A stretch of 64,000 nucleotides of DNA from NCBI RefSeq assembly GCF_007644045.2, contig NZ_VMDW02000076.1:1-64000 (forward strand), in the 5' to 3' direction. A program made the position numbers and the translations under genes. This DNA comes from Vogesella urethralis (lineage in GTDB: Bacteria; Pseudomonadota; Gammaproteobacteria; Burkholderiales; Chromobacteriaceae). The notes beneath the pieces were generated by a model, which saw only the letters and a list, made by a program, of their open reading frames with translations, did not search any database and was not told the origin of the DNA. Positions 55,525-64,000 of the stretch are shown here, in pieces. How positions within the stretch are numbered: position 1 is the first letter of the stretch; every line of letters starts with the position of its first letter.

Positions 55525-56424
55525 ATGGAGCTACGACACCTGCGCTATTTCGTGGCGGTGGCCGAGGAGCTGCACTTCACCCGCGCCGCCGAGCGCCTGC
55601 ACATGGCGCAACCGCCGCTTAGCCAGCAGATTCGCGCGCTGGAAGACGAGCTGGGCGTCAGCCTGTTCCAGCGCCACCAACGTGCCGTACGGCTGACGCC
55701 GGCCGGCGAGCGCTTTCTGCTGCGCGCGCGTGCCTTGCTGGAAGGCGCCAGCCAGGCTGCCGACGAAGCACGCCGTGCCGCCCGTGGCGAAATTGGCGAG
55801 CTGAACATAGGCTTCACCTCGTCGCTGCCGCTGATGTCGCTGCTGCCGGCCGCACTGCAGCGCTTTCGCCAGCAACACGGCAACGTCACCCTGCACTTTC
55901 ACGAAGAATTCACCCGCGAGCAGTTCCAGCTGCTGGGCAGCAACAAGCTGGACGTAGGCGTAGTGCGCTTCAATGGCGAAGAGGACACGCCGGGAATTGC
56001 GCTGCGCGAAGTGCGGCGCGACCGTCTGTGCGCGGTGCTGCCGCGCAACCACCCCCTGGCGGCCAGCAGCGGCATTGCCCTGACACAGCTGGCAGGCGAA
56101 CGCATCATCGGCTACCCGTCCAGCAGTGGCAACTGGCTCACCCGCCGCCTGGAAAAACTGGCACGCGAGGCAGGTTTCGAGTGGCGCGTCCACCAGCTGG
56201 CCGGTGAAGCCACCACCCAGATCGGCCTGGTGGACGCCGGGCTGGGCGTAGCGGTACTACCGGCACCGCTGCAGTGCGTGCAGCTGCCCGGCATCTGCTA
56301 TGTGCCGCTGCTGGATAGCCACGCCTACATGACGCTGACCGTGGCCTGGCGCGAACGCGACACCTCGCCGCTGGTTGCCGCTTTTGTGGACGCCATGCTG
56401 GCCGCCGGTGCGGCCGCGCCCTAG
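55525..56424 (+). CDS. LysR-family transcriptional regulator
   Basis: The 299-residue protein has the N-terminal winged helix RYFVAVAEELHFTRAAERL with the second helix AQPPLSQQIRALEDELG, followed by a periplasmic-binding-like inducer domain (about residues 90-295). Sequence is closest in appearance to BenM/CatM-type regulators of aromatic-compound genes. Its divergent position and the dyad in the gap indicate it regulates the MFS-RidA-reductase unit and itself. The inducer is unknown. Confidence 0.93.
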   Translation: MELRHLRYFVAVAEELHFTRAAERLHMAQPPLSQQIRALEDELGVSLFQRHQRAVRLTPAGERFLLRARALLEGASQAADEARRAARGEIGELNIGFTSSLPLMSLLPAALQRFRQQHGNVTLHFHEEFTREQFQLLGSNKLDVGVVRFNGEEDTPGIALREVRRDRLCAVLPRNHPLAASSGIALTQLAGERIIGYPSSSGNWLTRRLEKLAREAGFEWRVHQLAGEATTQIGLVDAGLGVAVLPAPLQCVQLPGICYVPLLDSHAYMTLTVAWRERDTSPLVAAFVDAMLAAGAAAP

Positions 56425-56440
56425 CCTTGGCCGGCACGCA

Positions 56441-56468
56441 AAAAAGCCGGTGCACAGGCACCGGCTTT
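56441..56468. terminator. Terminator between the LysR and alcohol dehydrogenase genes
   Basis: AAAGCCGGTGC (56443-56453) pairs with GCACCGGCTTT (56458-56468). On the minus strand it is followed by six T, so it mainly ends the alcohol dehydrogenase transcript; it also follows the LysR stop on the plus strand with a weaker tail. Confidence 0.88.
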
Positions 56469-56493
56469 GGCACTACCCGATAAGGCTACCCGC

Positions 56494-57624
56494 TTACAAG
56501 GCAGCGCGATAAATCGCTTCTACTTCGGCCTGCGTCGGCTGGATCGGGTTGGTCAGGCCGCAGGCGTCTTTCAGCGCGTTGGCCGCCAGCGTAGCGATGT
56601 CTTCGTCTTTCACCCCCAGCTGGGTCAGGCCAGCCGGAATGCCGACATCGGCCGCCAGTTGACGAATAGCCGCCAGTGCCGCGTCAGCCGTCGGCTCGGC
56701 GCCCAGCGCCACCGCCACGTCGGCCAGGCGAGCCGACGCCACGCGGGCATTGAACGCCTGCACGTGCGGCAGCAGTACCGCGTTGCACACGCCGTGCGGC
56801 AGGTCGTAGAAGCCGCCCAGCTGGTGCGCCATCGCGTGCACATAGCCTAGCGACGCATTATTGAACGCCATGCCGGCCAGGAACTGGGCGTAGGCCATCT
56901 GCTCGCGCGCAGCCATGTCCTTACCGTTGCTGACAGCGGCACGCAGGTTGGCCGCAATCAGGCTGACCGCTTTCAGCGCGCAGGCGTCGGTAATCGGGTT
57001 GGCCGCAGTCGAGACATAGGCTTCCACCGCGTGCGTCAGCGCGTCCATGCCGGTGGCGGCGGTCAGGCTGGCCGGCATGCCGACCATGGTTTCCGGGTCG
57101 TTTACCGACAGGATGGGCGTAGTGTGCTTGTCGACGATGGCCATTTTGATGTGGCGCGACTCGTCGGTAATGATGCAGAAGCGGGTCATTTCACTGGCGG
57201 TGCCGGCGGTGGTGTTGATCGCCACCAGCGGCAGCTGCGGCTTGGCCGATTTGTCCACGCCTTCGTAATCCTGGATCTTGCCACCGTTCACCGCCACCAG
57301 CGCGATGGCTTTGGCGCAGTCATGCGGCGAGCCGCCGCCCAGCGAGATCACGCTGTCACAGGCTTTTTCTTGCAACAAGGCCAAACCGGCGCCCACGTTG
57401 GCGGTGGTGGGGTTCGGTTGTACGCCGTCGAACACGAAAGACTGAATGTCGGCAGCGGCCAACTGCTGTTGCAGCTGGGCCACCAGGCCGGCTTTCACCA
57501 GGCCGCCGTCGGTCACGATCAGGGTGCGGCGCAGGCCGCGGGATTGCATGGCGTCGACCGCCTTCTGTACGCTACCGGCGCCCATCAGGTTGAGTGCGGG
57601 GATGTGGAATTCGCTAACAGCCAT
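56494..57624 (-). CDS. Iron-containing alcohol dehydrogenase (YiaY/AdhB-like)
   Basis: The 376-residue protein belongs to the Fe-dependent alcohol dehydrogenase family: [16 protein letters not shown] is the NAD-binding GGGS motif, [13 protein letters not shown] follows, and the iron ligands lie in [13 protein letters not shown] and [18 protein letters not shown]. Members oxidise ethanol, 1,2-propanediol or L-threonine. It sits alone with an 18-bp palindrome just before the start codon. Confidence 0.93.
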   Translation of the reverse strand: MAVSEFHIPALNLMGAGSVQKAVDAMQSRGLRRTLIVTDGGLVKAGLVAQLQQQLAAADIQSFVFDGVQPNPTTANVGAGLALLQEKACDSVISLGGGSPHDCAKAIALVAVNGGKIQDYEGVDKSAKPQLPLVAINTTAGTASEMTRFCIITDESRHIKMAIVDKHTTPILSVNDPETMVGMPASLTAATGMDALTHAVEAYVSTAANPITDACALKAVSLIAANLRAAVSNGKDMAAREQMAYAQFLAGMAFNNASLGYVHAMAHQLGGFYDLPHGVCNAVLLPHVQAFNARVASARLADVAVALGAEPTADAALAAIRQLAADVGIPAGLTQLGVKDEDIATLAANALKDACGLTNPIQPTQAEVEAIYRAAL

Positions 57625-57637
57625 TTTCTTGCCCTTT

Positions 57638-57655
57638 CATGAAAACGATTTCATG
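57638..57655. promoter_or_regulatory. LacI/GalR-like operator in the alcohol dehydrogenase leader
   Basis: CATGAAA-ACGA-TTTCATG has perfect 7-bp arms and reads TGAAAACGATTTCA, the central-CG form of LacI/GalR family sites. It lies 14-31 bp upstream of the ATG, so a bound repressor would block elongation or the promoter. On the minus strand TTGGCGCA...ACGC further upstream has the GG-N10-GC spacing of a sigma-54 promoter but is a weak match. Confidence 0.55.
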
Positions 57656-57871
57656 CCTTCAGGCTACGCTGTCTGGCCAAGCGTTTTTTGCGCCAAATCA
57701 ACTGCCGTGCACGCAATAATTTATTGTCATCGGCAATGAACTTGGCGAAGTTTGATCTGTCACGCTGCGAAACACCCCTGCAGTCGAACCGTACTGTTGC
57801 CCACAGCGTGCATGCTATTACCGCATTGCAACAAAATACTGGCATCGATACCAACATTAAGGCAGGCATGG

Positions 57872-57891
57872 AAAAGCCGCCCGCAGGCGGC
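57872..57891 (-). terminator. Rho-independent terminator downstream of nrdJ
   Basis: GCCGCC (57876-57881) pairs with GGCGGC (57886-57891) around CGCA; the minus-strand tail is TTTTCC. It is 24 bp past the nrdJ stop. The rest of 57656-57871 shows nothing I can support. Confidence 0.75.
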
Positions 57892-57914
57892 ATTCTCCCT
57901 CCCGCCCCACGCCG

Positions 57915-60767
57915 CTAACCGCACGCCCCCACGTGGCCGCAGGCGGTGCAGAACTCGCAGCCATCTTTCTTGATCAAGGCGCGGTTGCCGCACTCCGGGC
58001 AGGCTTTGCCGGCCATGGTGGCGGGGGCCGGCGTTACCACGCTGCTGCCGAACAGCTCGCCCTGCTCCGGCACCATCACCCCCATCTCCTCCACCGGCAC
58101 ACCGTCCTCGCTGAGAATGCCCAGCATCGCGTAACGGTGGATCAGCAGCCGCGCCAGGTAAGCCTCGGTAGACGGCCAGCTTTGCGACTTGTCGCTGCCG
58201 GGCACGCGGGCAAAAAAGTCGGCTTGCGGCTCGGCGTAGCTCAAGAGCTTGCGCAACTTCATGCCTATCCACGCCGGGTCGATCACGCGCATGTCCAGGC
58301 TCAGCATCTTGCACAGGCCGTCCAGCTCGCGCGGGTAGTGGCCGGCCAGCCACATCGAGTACGGCCGGCGCTGGCCGTTGGGCAATACCAGCTCTTTGAC
58401 GAACAGCACGAAGTCGTCGCCGGTTTGCGGGTTCACCACGTCCACCGACCAGCTGATGGTACCGTCGGTGCCGGATTTCGGCTCCTTGCGCGCAAACAGC
58501 GCGTCCATCACCGGGCTGGCCTCGCCGGCCGCTTGCGCCAGCGCGCCCAGCTGCGCCACGCGGTACTTCACCACCCGCGCCAGCGCGGCGGCAGCGGCGC
58601 TGCTTTGCAAGGCTCCATCGGCCAGTTCCAGCCGGTAATGGCGGTCGCCGCGGGTCGCGGCCAACGCGTCCAGCTTGGCCGCCAGCCAGGCGCGGTCGCG
58701 GCAACGCATGTCCATCGACAGCGTCTTGGCGATGGCGCCCAGGCCACGCGGCACGTCGCCGTTGACCCAGCATTCAAACGGCAGCGCCGCCTCGCCAGGC
58801 TGGCTGCCATCGAGGTGGCCCACCATCACCGCAAAATCGCCCTCAGCGCCTTCTACCATATAGGTCCACGACGGGTTGCCGTGCTTCAGCTTGGGCCGGT
58901 GCGGCCACTTCAGGCTGGCCAGCGCCGGGCTGGGGGCGCTGTTCAGCGTGATGCGGCGGTCGGGGTCGCTCTGATTCAGGTCTTGCGGCAGCGTCTGGCT
59001 GCCGGGGTTGGCCGCAGACGGCTCCAGCGACAGTACCGAGCCCAGCACGCTGTTGGGGCGGTAGGTGGTAATGCCCTTCAGACCGGCGCGCCAGGCTTCC
59101 AGGTACAGGCTTTCAAAATCGTCAAACGGGTAGTCGGCCGGCACGTTCACCGTCTTGGAGATGGCGGTATCGATGAACGGCGCCACCGCCGCCACCATGC
59201 GCATGTGGTCCAGCGCGCTCATCTGCAGGGCGCTGACGAAGTAATCGGGCAGCGCGTCGGTATCGCCGCCCTGCATGCGGTACACGCGGTAGGCGTGGTC
59301 TTCTACCAGGTATTCCTGCTGGCTGCCGTCGGCCATGCGCTTTTTGCGGGTGTAGAACCAGCTGAACGGCGGCTCGATGCCGTTGGACGCGTTATCGGCA
59401 AAAGCCAGCGAGATGGTGCCGGTAGGGGCAATCGACAGCAGGTGCGAGTTGCGGATGCCGTGCTGGCGGATGCGCGCCTGCAACGCCGCCGGCAGCCGGC
59501 TGGCGCAGTGCGGTGCCGCCAGGTAGCGCTCGGCGTCAAACAGCGGGAACGGCCCTTTTTCGATGGCCAGGTCCACCGACGCGTCGTAGGCCGCATCGCG
59601 CAGGCTTTCGGCAATGCTGGCGGCCAACCTTCTGCCTTCCTCACTGTCGTAGCGCACGCGCAGCATGATCAGCGCGTCGCCCAGACCGGTAAAGCCCAGC
59701 CCGACACGGCGCTTGTTGTGCGCTTCCTGCGCCTGCTCCGACAGCGGCCATACGGTGAGGTCCAGCACGTTGTCCAGCATGCGGATGGCGGTGCGCACCA
59801 CCTGGCGGAAGGCGGCGTCGTCAAAGCTGGCGTGCGCGCTGAACGGCTGGCGTACGAAGCGGCACAGGTTGATCGAGCCCAGGTCGCAGCAGCCGTAATC
59901 GGGCAGCGGCTGCTCGCCGCACGGGTTGGTGGACTCGATCACCTCGCAGTACGACAGGTTGTTGTCGGCGTTGATCTTGCTCATGAACAGCACGCCGGGC
60001 TCGGCGTGGTCGTAGGTGCTGTGCATGATCTGCTGCCACAGCGCGCGTGCGCGCACGGTGCGGTACACCCACAGGCCGTCGTCGCGCTGATAGCTGTCGG
60101 GGAAGGCGCTGCTGTCGGGCGCCACCGCGTGGGTAAGCGGCCAGTCGGCGTCGGCTTCCACCGCCTGCATGAAGGCATCGGACACGCCCACCGACATGTT
60201 GAAATTGCGCAGGTCGCCTTGGTCCTTGGCGTGGATGAAGTCTTCGATGTCGGGGTGGCTGATGTCCAGCACCCCCATTTGCGCGCCACGGCGGGCGCCG
60301 GCTGACTCCACCGTTTCGCAGCTGCGGTCGAACACCCGCATATACGATACCGGGCCGGAGGCACGGCTGTTGGTGCCTTTCACCCGCGCCCCGCGCGGGC
60401 GGATGCGGCTGAAGTTGTAGCCGACGCCGCCGCCACGGCGCATGGTTTCGGCCGACTGCAGCAGCGCCTCGTAAATGCCCACCTTGCCGTTGTCGCGCTG
60501 CGATACCGCGTCGCCTACCGGCTGCACGAAGCAGTTGATCAGCGTGGCTTTCAGGTCGGTGCCCGCCGCCGAGTTGATGCGCCCACCGGGGATGAAGCCC
60601 TGGTCCAGCGCGTCAAAAAAAGCCTGTTCGAACTGCGCCGGCACCGCCTCTTGCGCGGCCAGCGCCCGTGCCACGCGCCAGCGTACCTCGCTGACGCTCT
60701 GCTCGCCGCCCTTGGCGTATTTTTCCAGCAGCACTTCGCGCGAAATGTCTTGTTCCACCCATGCCAT
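57915..60767 (-). CDS. nrdJ: Adenosylcobalamin-dependent (class II) ribonucleotide reductase
   Basis: NrdJ makes deoxynucleotides with a B12 radical and works with or without oxygen. The start at 60767 is preferred because GGAGAG lies 8 bp upstream; the earlier ATG at 60785 has only a poor site and is very close to the NrdR boxes. The 950-residue protein has the RNR signatures [20 protein letters not shown] (active-site Cys), MSVGVSD and the [19 protein letters not shown] segment. The C-terminal zinc-ribbon tail has CPECG and CTACG. Length fits the long NrdJ form with a C-terminal accessory domain. Regulation is by tandem NrdR boxes upstream. Confidence 0.95.
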   Translation of the reverse strand: MAWVEQDISREVLLEKYAKGGEQSVSEVRWRVARALAAQEAVPAQFEQAFFDALDQGFIPGGRINSAAGTDLKATLINCFVQPVGDAVSQRDNGKVGIYEALLQSAETMRRGGGVGYNFSRIRPRGARVKGTNSRASGPVSYMRVFDRSCETVESAGARRGAQMGVLDISHPDIEDFIHAKDQGDLRNFNMSVGVSDAFMQAVEADADWPLTHAVAPDSSAFPDSYQRDDGLWVYRTVRARALWQQIMHSTYDHAEPGVLFMSKINADNNLSYCEVIESTNPCGEQPLPDYGCCDLGSINLCRFVRQPFSAHASFDDAAFRQVVRTAIRMLDNVLDLTVWPLSEQAQEAHNKRRVGLGFTGLGDALIMLRVRYDSEEGRRLAASIAESLRDAAYDASVDLAIEKGPFPLFDAERYLAAPHCASRLPAALQARIRQHGIRNSHLLSIAPTGTISLAFADNASNGIEPPFSWFYTRKKRMADGSQQEYLVEDHAYRVYRMQGGDTDALPDYFVSALQMSALDHMRMVAAVAPFIDTAISKTVNVPADYPFDDFESLYLEAWRAGLKGITTYRPNSVLGSVLSLEPSAANPGSQTLPQDLNQSDPDRRITLNSAPSPALASLKWPHRPKLKHGNPSWTYMVEGAEGDFAVMVGHLDGSQPGEAALPFECWVNGDVPRGLGAIAKTLSMDMRCRDRAWLAAKLDALAATRGDRHYRLELADGALQSSAAAAALARVVKYRVAQLGALAQAAGEASPVMDALFARKEPKSGTDGTISWSVDVVNPQTGDDFVLFVKELVLPNGQRRPYSMWLAGHYPRELDGLCKMLSLDMRVIDPAWIGMKLRKLLSYAEPQADFFARVPGSDKSQSWPSTEAYLARLLIHRYAMLGILSEDGVPVEEMGVMVPEQGELFGSSVVTPAPATMAGKACPECGNRALIKKDGCEFCTACGHVGACG

Positions 60768-60792
60768 TGCCTGCTCTCCGCTCATCGCCTCA

Positions 60793-60839
60793 ACACCATA
60801 TGTAGCACCCGAAAGTGGCGATTACACATTTTTTTGTGT
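60793..60839 (-). promoter_or_regulatory. Tandem NrdR boxes upstream of nrdJ
   Basis: Two 16-bp NrdR-like sites occur at 60793-60808 (ACACCATATGTAGCAC) and 60824-60839 (ACACATTTTTTTGTGT). Their starts are 31 bp apart, about three helical turns, the typical NrdR arrangement. Minus-strand GGACAAT around 60853-60847 could be the -10, which would place the upstream box right after the start of transcription. Confidence 0.85.
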
Positions 60840-60874
60840 TTTGCGTGATTGTCCGGGGTCAAGCGCTTACCGGC

Positions 60875-61633
60875 TTACGGCCAGTAGCGCTGACGCAGAC
60901 GCTGGTATTCGGCATCGGCCTGCAATTGCTGCCACGCCTGGCGCCAGGCGGCCACATCGGCCGCCGGCGTCGCCAGCGACGCCACCAGAAAACTTTCCAG
61001 CGGTACCGCTGGCAGCTGGCTGGCTTGCAAAGCCTCGGCCGATAAACCGGCCTCCTTCAGCTTGGCCGGCAGATCACCGCTGACCAGCGCGGCCAGTTTT
61101 ACCCGGCCTGCCAGCAGCATGCGCAGACACAAGGCATAACCATTGGTGCGCTCCAGCTGCGTGAAACCGAAGCGGCGCGCATACTCCTCGGGGGCGCTCC
61201 CCTGCACCACGCACACCGGTACGTCACGCACTTGTTGCCAGCTACTGGCGGCCACCGGCCGCTGTCTGGCTTCGTAAAACACCAGTTTGTCGCGATACAA
61301 GGGCACCAGCCACTGGTAACGCGCCTCTCGCTCGGGGGTGCGAAACAGGCCGACCAGCATGGCCGGCTGCCGCCTGTCCAGCACCATCAGCGCCCTTGCC
61401 AGCGGCACCACGCTAATCGGCTGTAGCTGCCCCAAACGGGCCTGCAAAGACATGGCCAGCGCCAGCGAAAAAGCACGCGGCCCGCCACCGGGACGCGGCC
61501 GCGGTGACGGACCATCGGGATAAACCGCCCCCTCCAGGCTATGCGCGTACAGCGGCAATGCGGCGGGGGCAGCCGCTGCCGATACGGCGGCAGCCAAACC
61601 GCAGAGCACACCAAGCCAGCCCCACCTCGTCAT
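60875..61633 (-). CDS. Periplasmic substrate-binding-like protein, paralogue A
   Basis: The 252-residue product has a signal peptide (about residues 1-22, ending AAAA) and a small family 3-like solute-binding domain without ABC partners. It is paralogous to the next gene; shared marks are AHSLEGA near residue 30, AFSLALAMSL, GLFRTPEREARYQW near 95, a single Cys pair in VCVVQGSAPEEY and YALCLRML, and the C-terminal QRYWP. The gene lies 36 bp after paralogue B and 107 bp from nrdJ. Confidence 0.8.
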   Translation of the reverse strand: MTRWGWLGVLCGLAAAVSAAAAPAALPLYAHSLEGAVYPDGPSPRPRPGGGPRAFSLALAMSLQARLGQLQPISVVPLARALMVLDRRQPAMLVGLFRTPEREARYQWLVPLYRDKLVFYEARQRPVAASSWQQVRDVPVCVVQGSAPEEYARRFGFTQLERTNGYALCLRMLLAGRVKLAALVSGDLPAKLKEAGLSAEALQASQLPAVPLESFLVASLATPAADVAAWRQAWQQLQADAEYQRLRQRYWP

Positions 61634-61669
61634 GATGATCGCTCATCCTTTAGCGCATCGGTTACCACG

Positions 61670-62419
61670 CTATGGCCAGTACAGCTGTCGCAGCTGTTCG
61701 TACTCCGGAGAAGCACGCAGGGCGGCCAGGCTGCGGTTCAGTGCCTCTGCCTCAAGCGCAGGCAAGGACAGCGACGCCACGATGTAATTATCGGCGGACA
61801 GCAACACCAGCCCGCTGGGTTCGATGCTGCCCGTCCGCAAGCCGGCCTCACGCAAACGGCCAGGGAAGTCGCCGCGCACGACGGCGGCCAACCTTACGCG
61901 CCCAGCAGCCAGCATGCGCAAGCAGGTGGCGTAAGACGGCGCCAGCTCGATGTCGGTAAAGCCCAGCGCACGCAGCCGCAGCGCGTGGGTGCCGCCGCGC
62001 ACGGCGCACACCGGCAGGCCGCTGGCTTCTGCCAGCGAGCGCACCGCCAACGGCCGGCTGGCGGCGCGGTACAGCAGGGTTTGATCGGTGAACAGCGGGC
62101 CGATCCAGCGGTACAAGGGTTCGCGCTCCGGCGTGCGGAACTGGCCGATCAGCAGCACCGGCTGCGGCAGCCCCAGTAGCTGGATGCCGCGTGTCATCGG
62201 CACTTCACGTACGGTGTAGGGGCGCGGCTGGCCGGCCAGCAGGCGCAGGGTCAGCGCCAGGCTGAACGCGCGCATGCCGCCGCCGGGCAGCGGTTTGAGC
62301 TGGCCGTCGTGCAGCTCGGCAGCACCATCCAGGCTATGGGCAAACACTTCCAGCGGTTCGCCTGCCTGGGCCAGGCCTGCCAGAACGTATAGCAGGCCGG
62401 CCAGCAATCTTGCGATCAT
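61670..62419 (-). CDS. Periplasmic substrate-binding-like protein, paralogue B
   Basis: This 249-residue protein has a signal peptide (about residues 1-19) and the same architecture as its neighbour: [29 protein letters not shown], Cys in CAVRGG and YATCLRML, ending QLYWP. Its ATG overlaps the stop of the chemoreceptor gene (ATGA at 62416-62419), so it is translated with the receptor. A role as a ligand-binding accessory of the receptor is inferred from this coupling. Confidence 0.8.
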   Translation of the reverse strand: MIARLLAGLLYVLAGLAQAGEPLEVFAHSLDGAAELHDGQLKPLPGGGMRAFSLALTLRLLAGQPRPYTVREVPMTRGIQLLGLPQPVLLIGQFRTPEREPLYRWIGPLFTDQTLLYRAASRPLAVRSLAEASGLPVCAVRGGTHALRLRALGFTDIELAPSYATCLRMLAAGRVRLAAVVRGDFPGRLREAGLRTGSIEPSGLVLLSADNYIVASLSLPALEAEALNRSLAALRASPEYEQLRQLYWP

Positions 62420-64000
62420 GTACGGAAGCGGTTCACCGCCGCACGCAGCGCTTCCGCCTGCTGGTGAATGGCGTCCACTTCATGGACGGCATGACGTGCC
62501 GACGACAGCGCGTCTTCCACCACGCCGGCCACTTGCTCCACACTGCCGGCGATGCTGGTGCCGGCCTTGCTTTGCTCGGCCATGGCCTGCGCTACCGAGC
62601 GGATGCGCGACAGCGAATCCTGGGCACGATGGTTGATGGTCTGCAGCGCCGACGACGCTTCCTGCACCCGTGCCACGCCCTGCTCTACCACCGGGGCAAT
62701 GCTCTGCACCTGGCCAGACACGGTGCCGGTATCGGCCACCACCGCCTGCACAATGGTGCCGATCTCGTCGGTAGCCAGCGCGGTACGCTCGGCCAGCTTG
62801 CGCACTTCGTCGGCCACTACGGCAAAACCGCGGCCGGTTTCGCCGGCACGGGCGGCTTCGATGGCGGCGTTCAGTGCCAGCAGGTTGGTCTGGTTGGCAA
62901 TCTCGCGGATGGTTTCGGCAATGCCGCTGATGTTGCGAGTACGCTCCGACAGCGACTGTACCTGGGTATTCACTTCGCCTACCTGGCTGGCGATCAGTTC
63001 GATATGGCGGCTGGCTTCGGCGGTCAGCGTGCTGCCGCTGGCCGCTTCTTCCACCGTGTGTACGGCGTCGTTTTCGTTGTCGCGGGCGCTGGCGGTCACG
63101 TGGTCGATACTGACCGACAGCTGCTCGATGGCCGCCGCTGCCGACGAGGTGGACTCGCTGGCATTGTGCGACACGCTTTGCAGGTGGCCCATGTGCTGCT
63201 TGAGCTGGTTGCCGGCGTCGGCAATGTCGTGGCTGCCCTGACGGATCTCGCCGATGATCTGCACCAGCTTGTGCTGCATGGTACGCATGCTGCCCAGCAG
63301 GCTGTGCTCGGGGCCATTGACGTCAATCTGCTCGGTCAGATCGCCATCGGCGATGCGGCGCACCACCCCGGCAGCGTAGGCCGGGTCGCCGCCCAACGAA
63401 CGCAGGATGCTGCGCGACAGCAGCCAGGCCAGTACGGCGACTGCGGCGACGCCGATGATGACGAAAGCCAGCATCAGGCGCGCGGCGTGCCAGAACGCCT
63501 CGTCGATATCGTCAACAAAAAAGCCGGTACCGATCACCCAGCCCCAGGGCTGGGCACGCACCACACCGTTCAGTTTGGGGATATCGACATCGCTGCCGGG
63601 CCGCGCCGCCACCACGTACACCAGGCCATACTGCGCCTTGCTCAGCGCCTCGGCGTACACCTCCACCGAGGTGCGGCCGTCCGGGCCCTTGCCACCGTCG
63701 TCATACTTGCCGATACGCGAGGTTTTGGGGTGGTACAGCATCACGTTGCCGCTATCACGGACGAAGTAGTACATCTCCTTGGTGGCCACATGGCCCAGCG
63801 CCGTCAGCGCCTGCTTTTTGGCCTCCGCTTCGGACAGTTTGCCTTCCTGCACCAGTTGCGCATTGCGCGCCACAATGTTTTCAGCAATCTGCAGCAGCTG
63901 CGTAATCTGCAGTTCTTTCTCGTGCAGCAGGTCCTGTTTCTTGAAATACAGCGACATGCCACCCAGCAGCAGCAAACCGAACAGGCTGACGGCGGTGAGG
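62416..64000 (-). CDS. Methyl-accepting chemotaxis protein with Cache domain, 5' end beyond the window
   Basis: The frame is open through the right edge, so the N-terminus is missing. It begins inside the first transmembrane helix and continues with a periplasmic single-Cache-like domain ([48 protein letters not shown]), a second transmembrane helix, HAMP and a cytoplasmic MCP domain with the highly conserved hairpin [26 protein letters not shown]. Visible part is about 528 residues. It binds CheA/CheW and signals to flagellar motors or type IV pili. It is co-translated with two periplasmic binding-like proteins, suggesting indirect ligand sensing through them. Confidence 0.92.
   Translation of the reverse strand, partial: LTAVSLFGLLLLGGMSLYFKKQDLLHEKELQITQLLQIAENIVARNAQLVQEGKLSEAEAKKQALTALGHVATKEMYYFVRDSGNVMLYHPKTSRIGKYDDGGKGPDGRTSVEVYAEALSKAQYGLVYVVAARPGSDVDIPKLNGVVRAQPWGWVIGTGFFVDDIDEAFWHAARLMLAFVIIGVAAVAVLAWLLSRSILRSLGGDPAYAAGVVRRIADGDLTEQIDVNGPEHSLLGSMRTMQHKLVQIIGEIRQGSHDIADAGNQLKQHMGHLQSVSHNASESTSSAAAAIEQLSVSIDHVTASARDNENDAVHTVEEAASGSTLTAEASRHIELIASQVGEVNTQVQSLSERTRNISGIAETIREIANQTNLLALNAAIEAARAGETGRGFAVVADEVRKLAERTALATDEIGTIVQAVVADTGTVSGQVQSIAPVVEQGVARVQEASSALQTINHRAQDSLSRIRSVAQAMAEQSKAGTSIAGSVEQVAGVVEDALSSARHAVHEVDAIHQQAEALRAAVNRFRT

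Noticed and set aside
57933-60305. 790-residue plus-strand open frame opposite nrdJ
   Set aside because: It is antisense to an unmistakable nrdJ, has no ribosome site and a composition (Ala/Gln/His/Arg-rich) typical of shadow frames in GC-rich DNA.
60786-60874. Cobalamin riboswitch before nrdJ
   Set aside because: Only 89 bp, without a B12-box or the long leader of a cobalamin riboswitch; NrdR boxes explain the region.

Overview
The window is a GC-rich chromosomal segment that reads as a betaproteobacterium of the order Neisseriales, most likely family Chromobacteriaceae (Chromobacterium/Vogesella/Aquitalea-like). The argument rests on gene order: the minus-strand run ndk-rlmN-pilF-rodZ-ispG-hisS-yfgM-bamB-der followed by hfq-hflX-hflK-hflC-hisZ-purA is typical of this group, and the protein families fit. 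No prophage, insertion sequence, integron, CRISPR array, tRNA or rRNA was found; nearly everything is core metabolism plus a few regulated accessory units.

Layout. 1-283: a 118-bp REP/BIME-like tandem repeat running into the end of a copper-export ATPase gene. 273-10274 (minus): copA, corA, ppx, phoU, rpiA, then the coupled dnaQ-ispD-ispF group, rnhA and a methyltransferase. 10276-13699 (plus): gloB, mltD and a GNAT acetyltransferase. 13804-29007 (minus): fifteen housekeeping genes for purine and histidine synthesis, HflKC, Hfq, ribosome GTPases, outer-membrane assembly, isoprenoids, cell shape, pilus biogenesis, tRNA/rRNA modification and nucleotide balance. 29143-36430: SPOR protein, zapE, cysM, a secreted phytase-like protein behind a probable Pho box, glyA and an unrecognised conserved protein. 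36431-37192: a long non-coding gap with a candidate small RNA. 37193-45455 (plus): sbcB, a TauE/SafE permease, miaA and a MarR-controlled tripartite efflux system. 45544-50424: RidA, fatty-acid desaturase, YdgA-like protein, bacterioferritin and its ferredoxin under a Fur box, Nudix hydrolase. 50427-57624: mnmA, periplasmic binding-like proteins, a LysR-linked MFS/RidA/flavin-reductase unit, iron alcohol dehydrogenase. 57915-64000 (minus): class II ribonucleotide reductase behind tandem NrdR boxes, two paralogous periplasmic binding-like proteins and a chemoreceptor cut by the window edge.

The most unusual signal is not a gene. The 9-mer GCGGCCAAC (reverse complement GTTGGCCGC) occurs about 55 times by hand count, roughly once per 1.2 kb on both strands, extends to GCGGCCAACCTT, is enriched between genes, and forms perfect or near-perfect inverted pairs next to gene ends. 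That is the density and arrangement of the Neisseria DNA uptake sequence, but the sequence is unrelated to the known GCCGTCTGAA dialects. I regard it as a candidate new uptake-signal-like dialect. Other points of note are the candidate ~90-nt small RNA with anti-Shine-Dalgarno CU-rich loops at 36718-36809, a bacterioferritin with a haem ligand but a degraded ferroxidase site, and several readable operators (CsoR-type, PhoB, Fur, NrdR, MarR, LysR, LacI-type).
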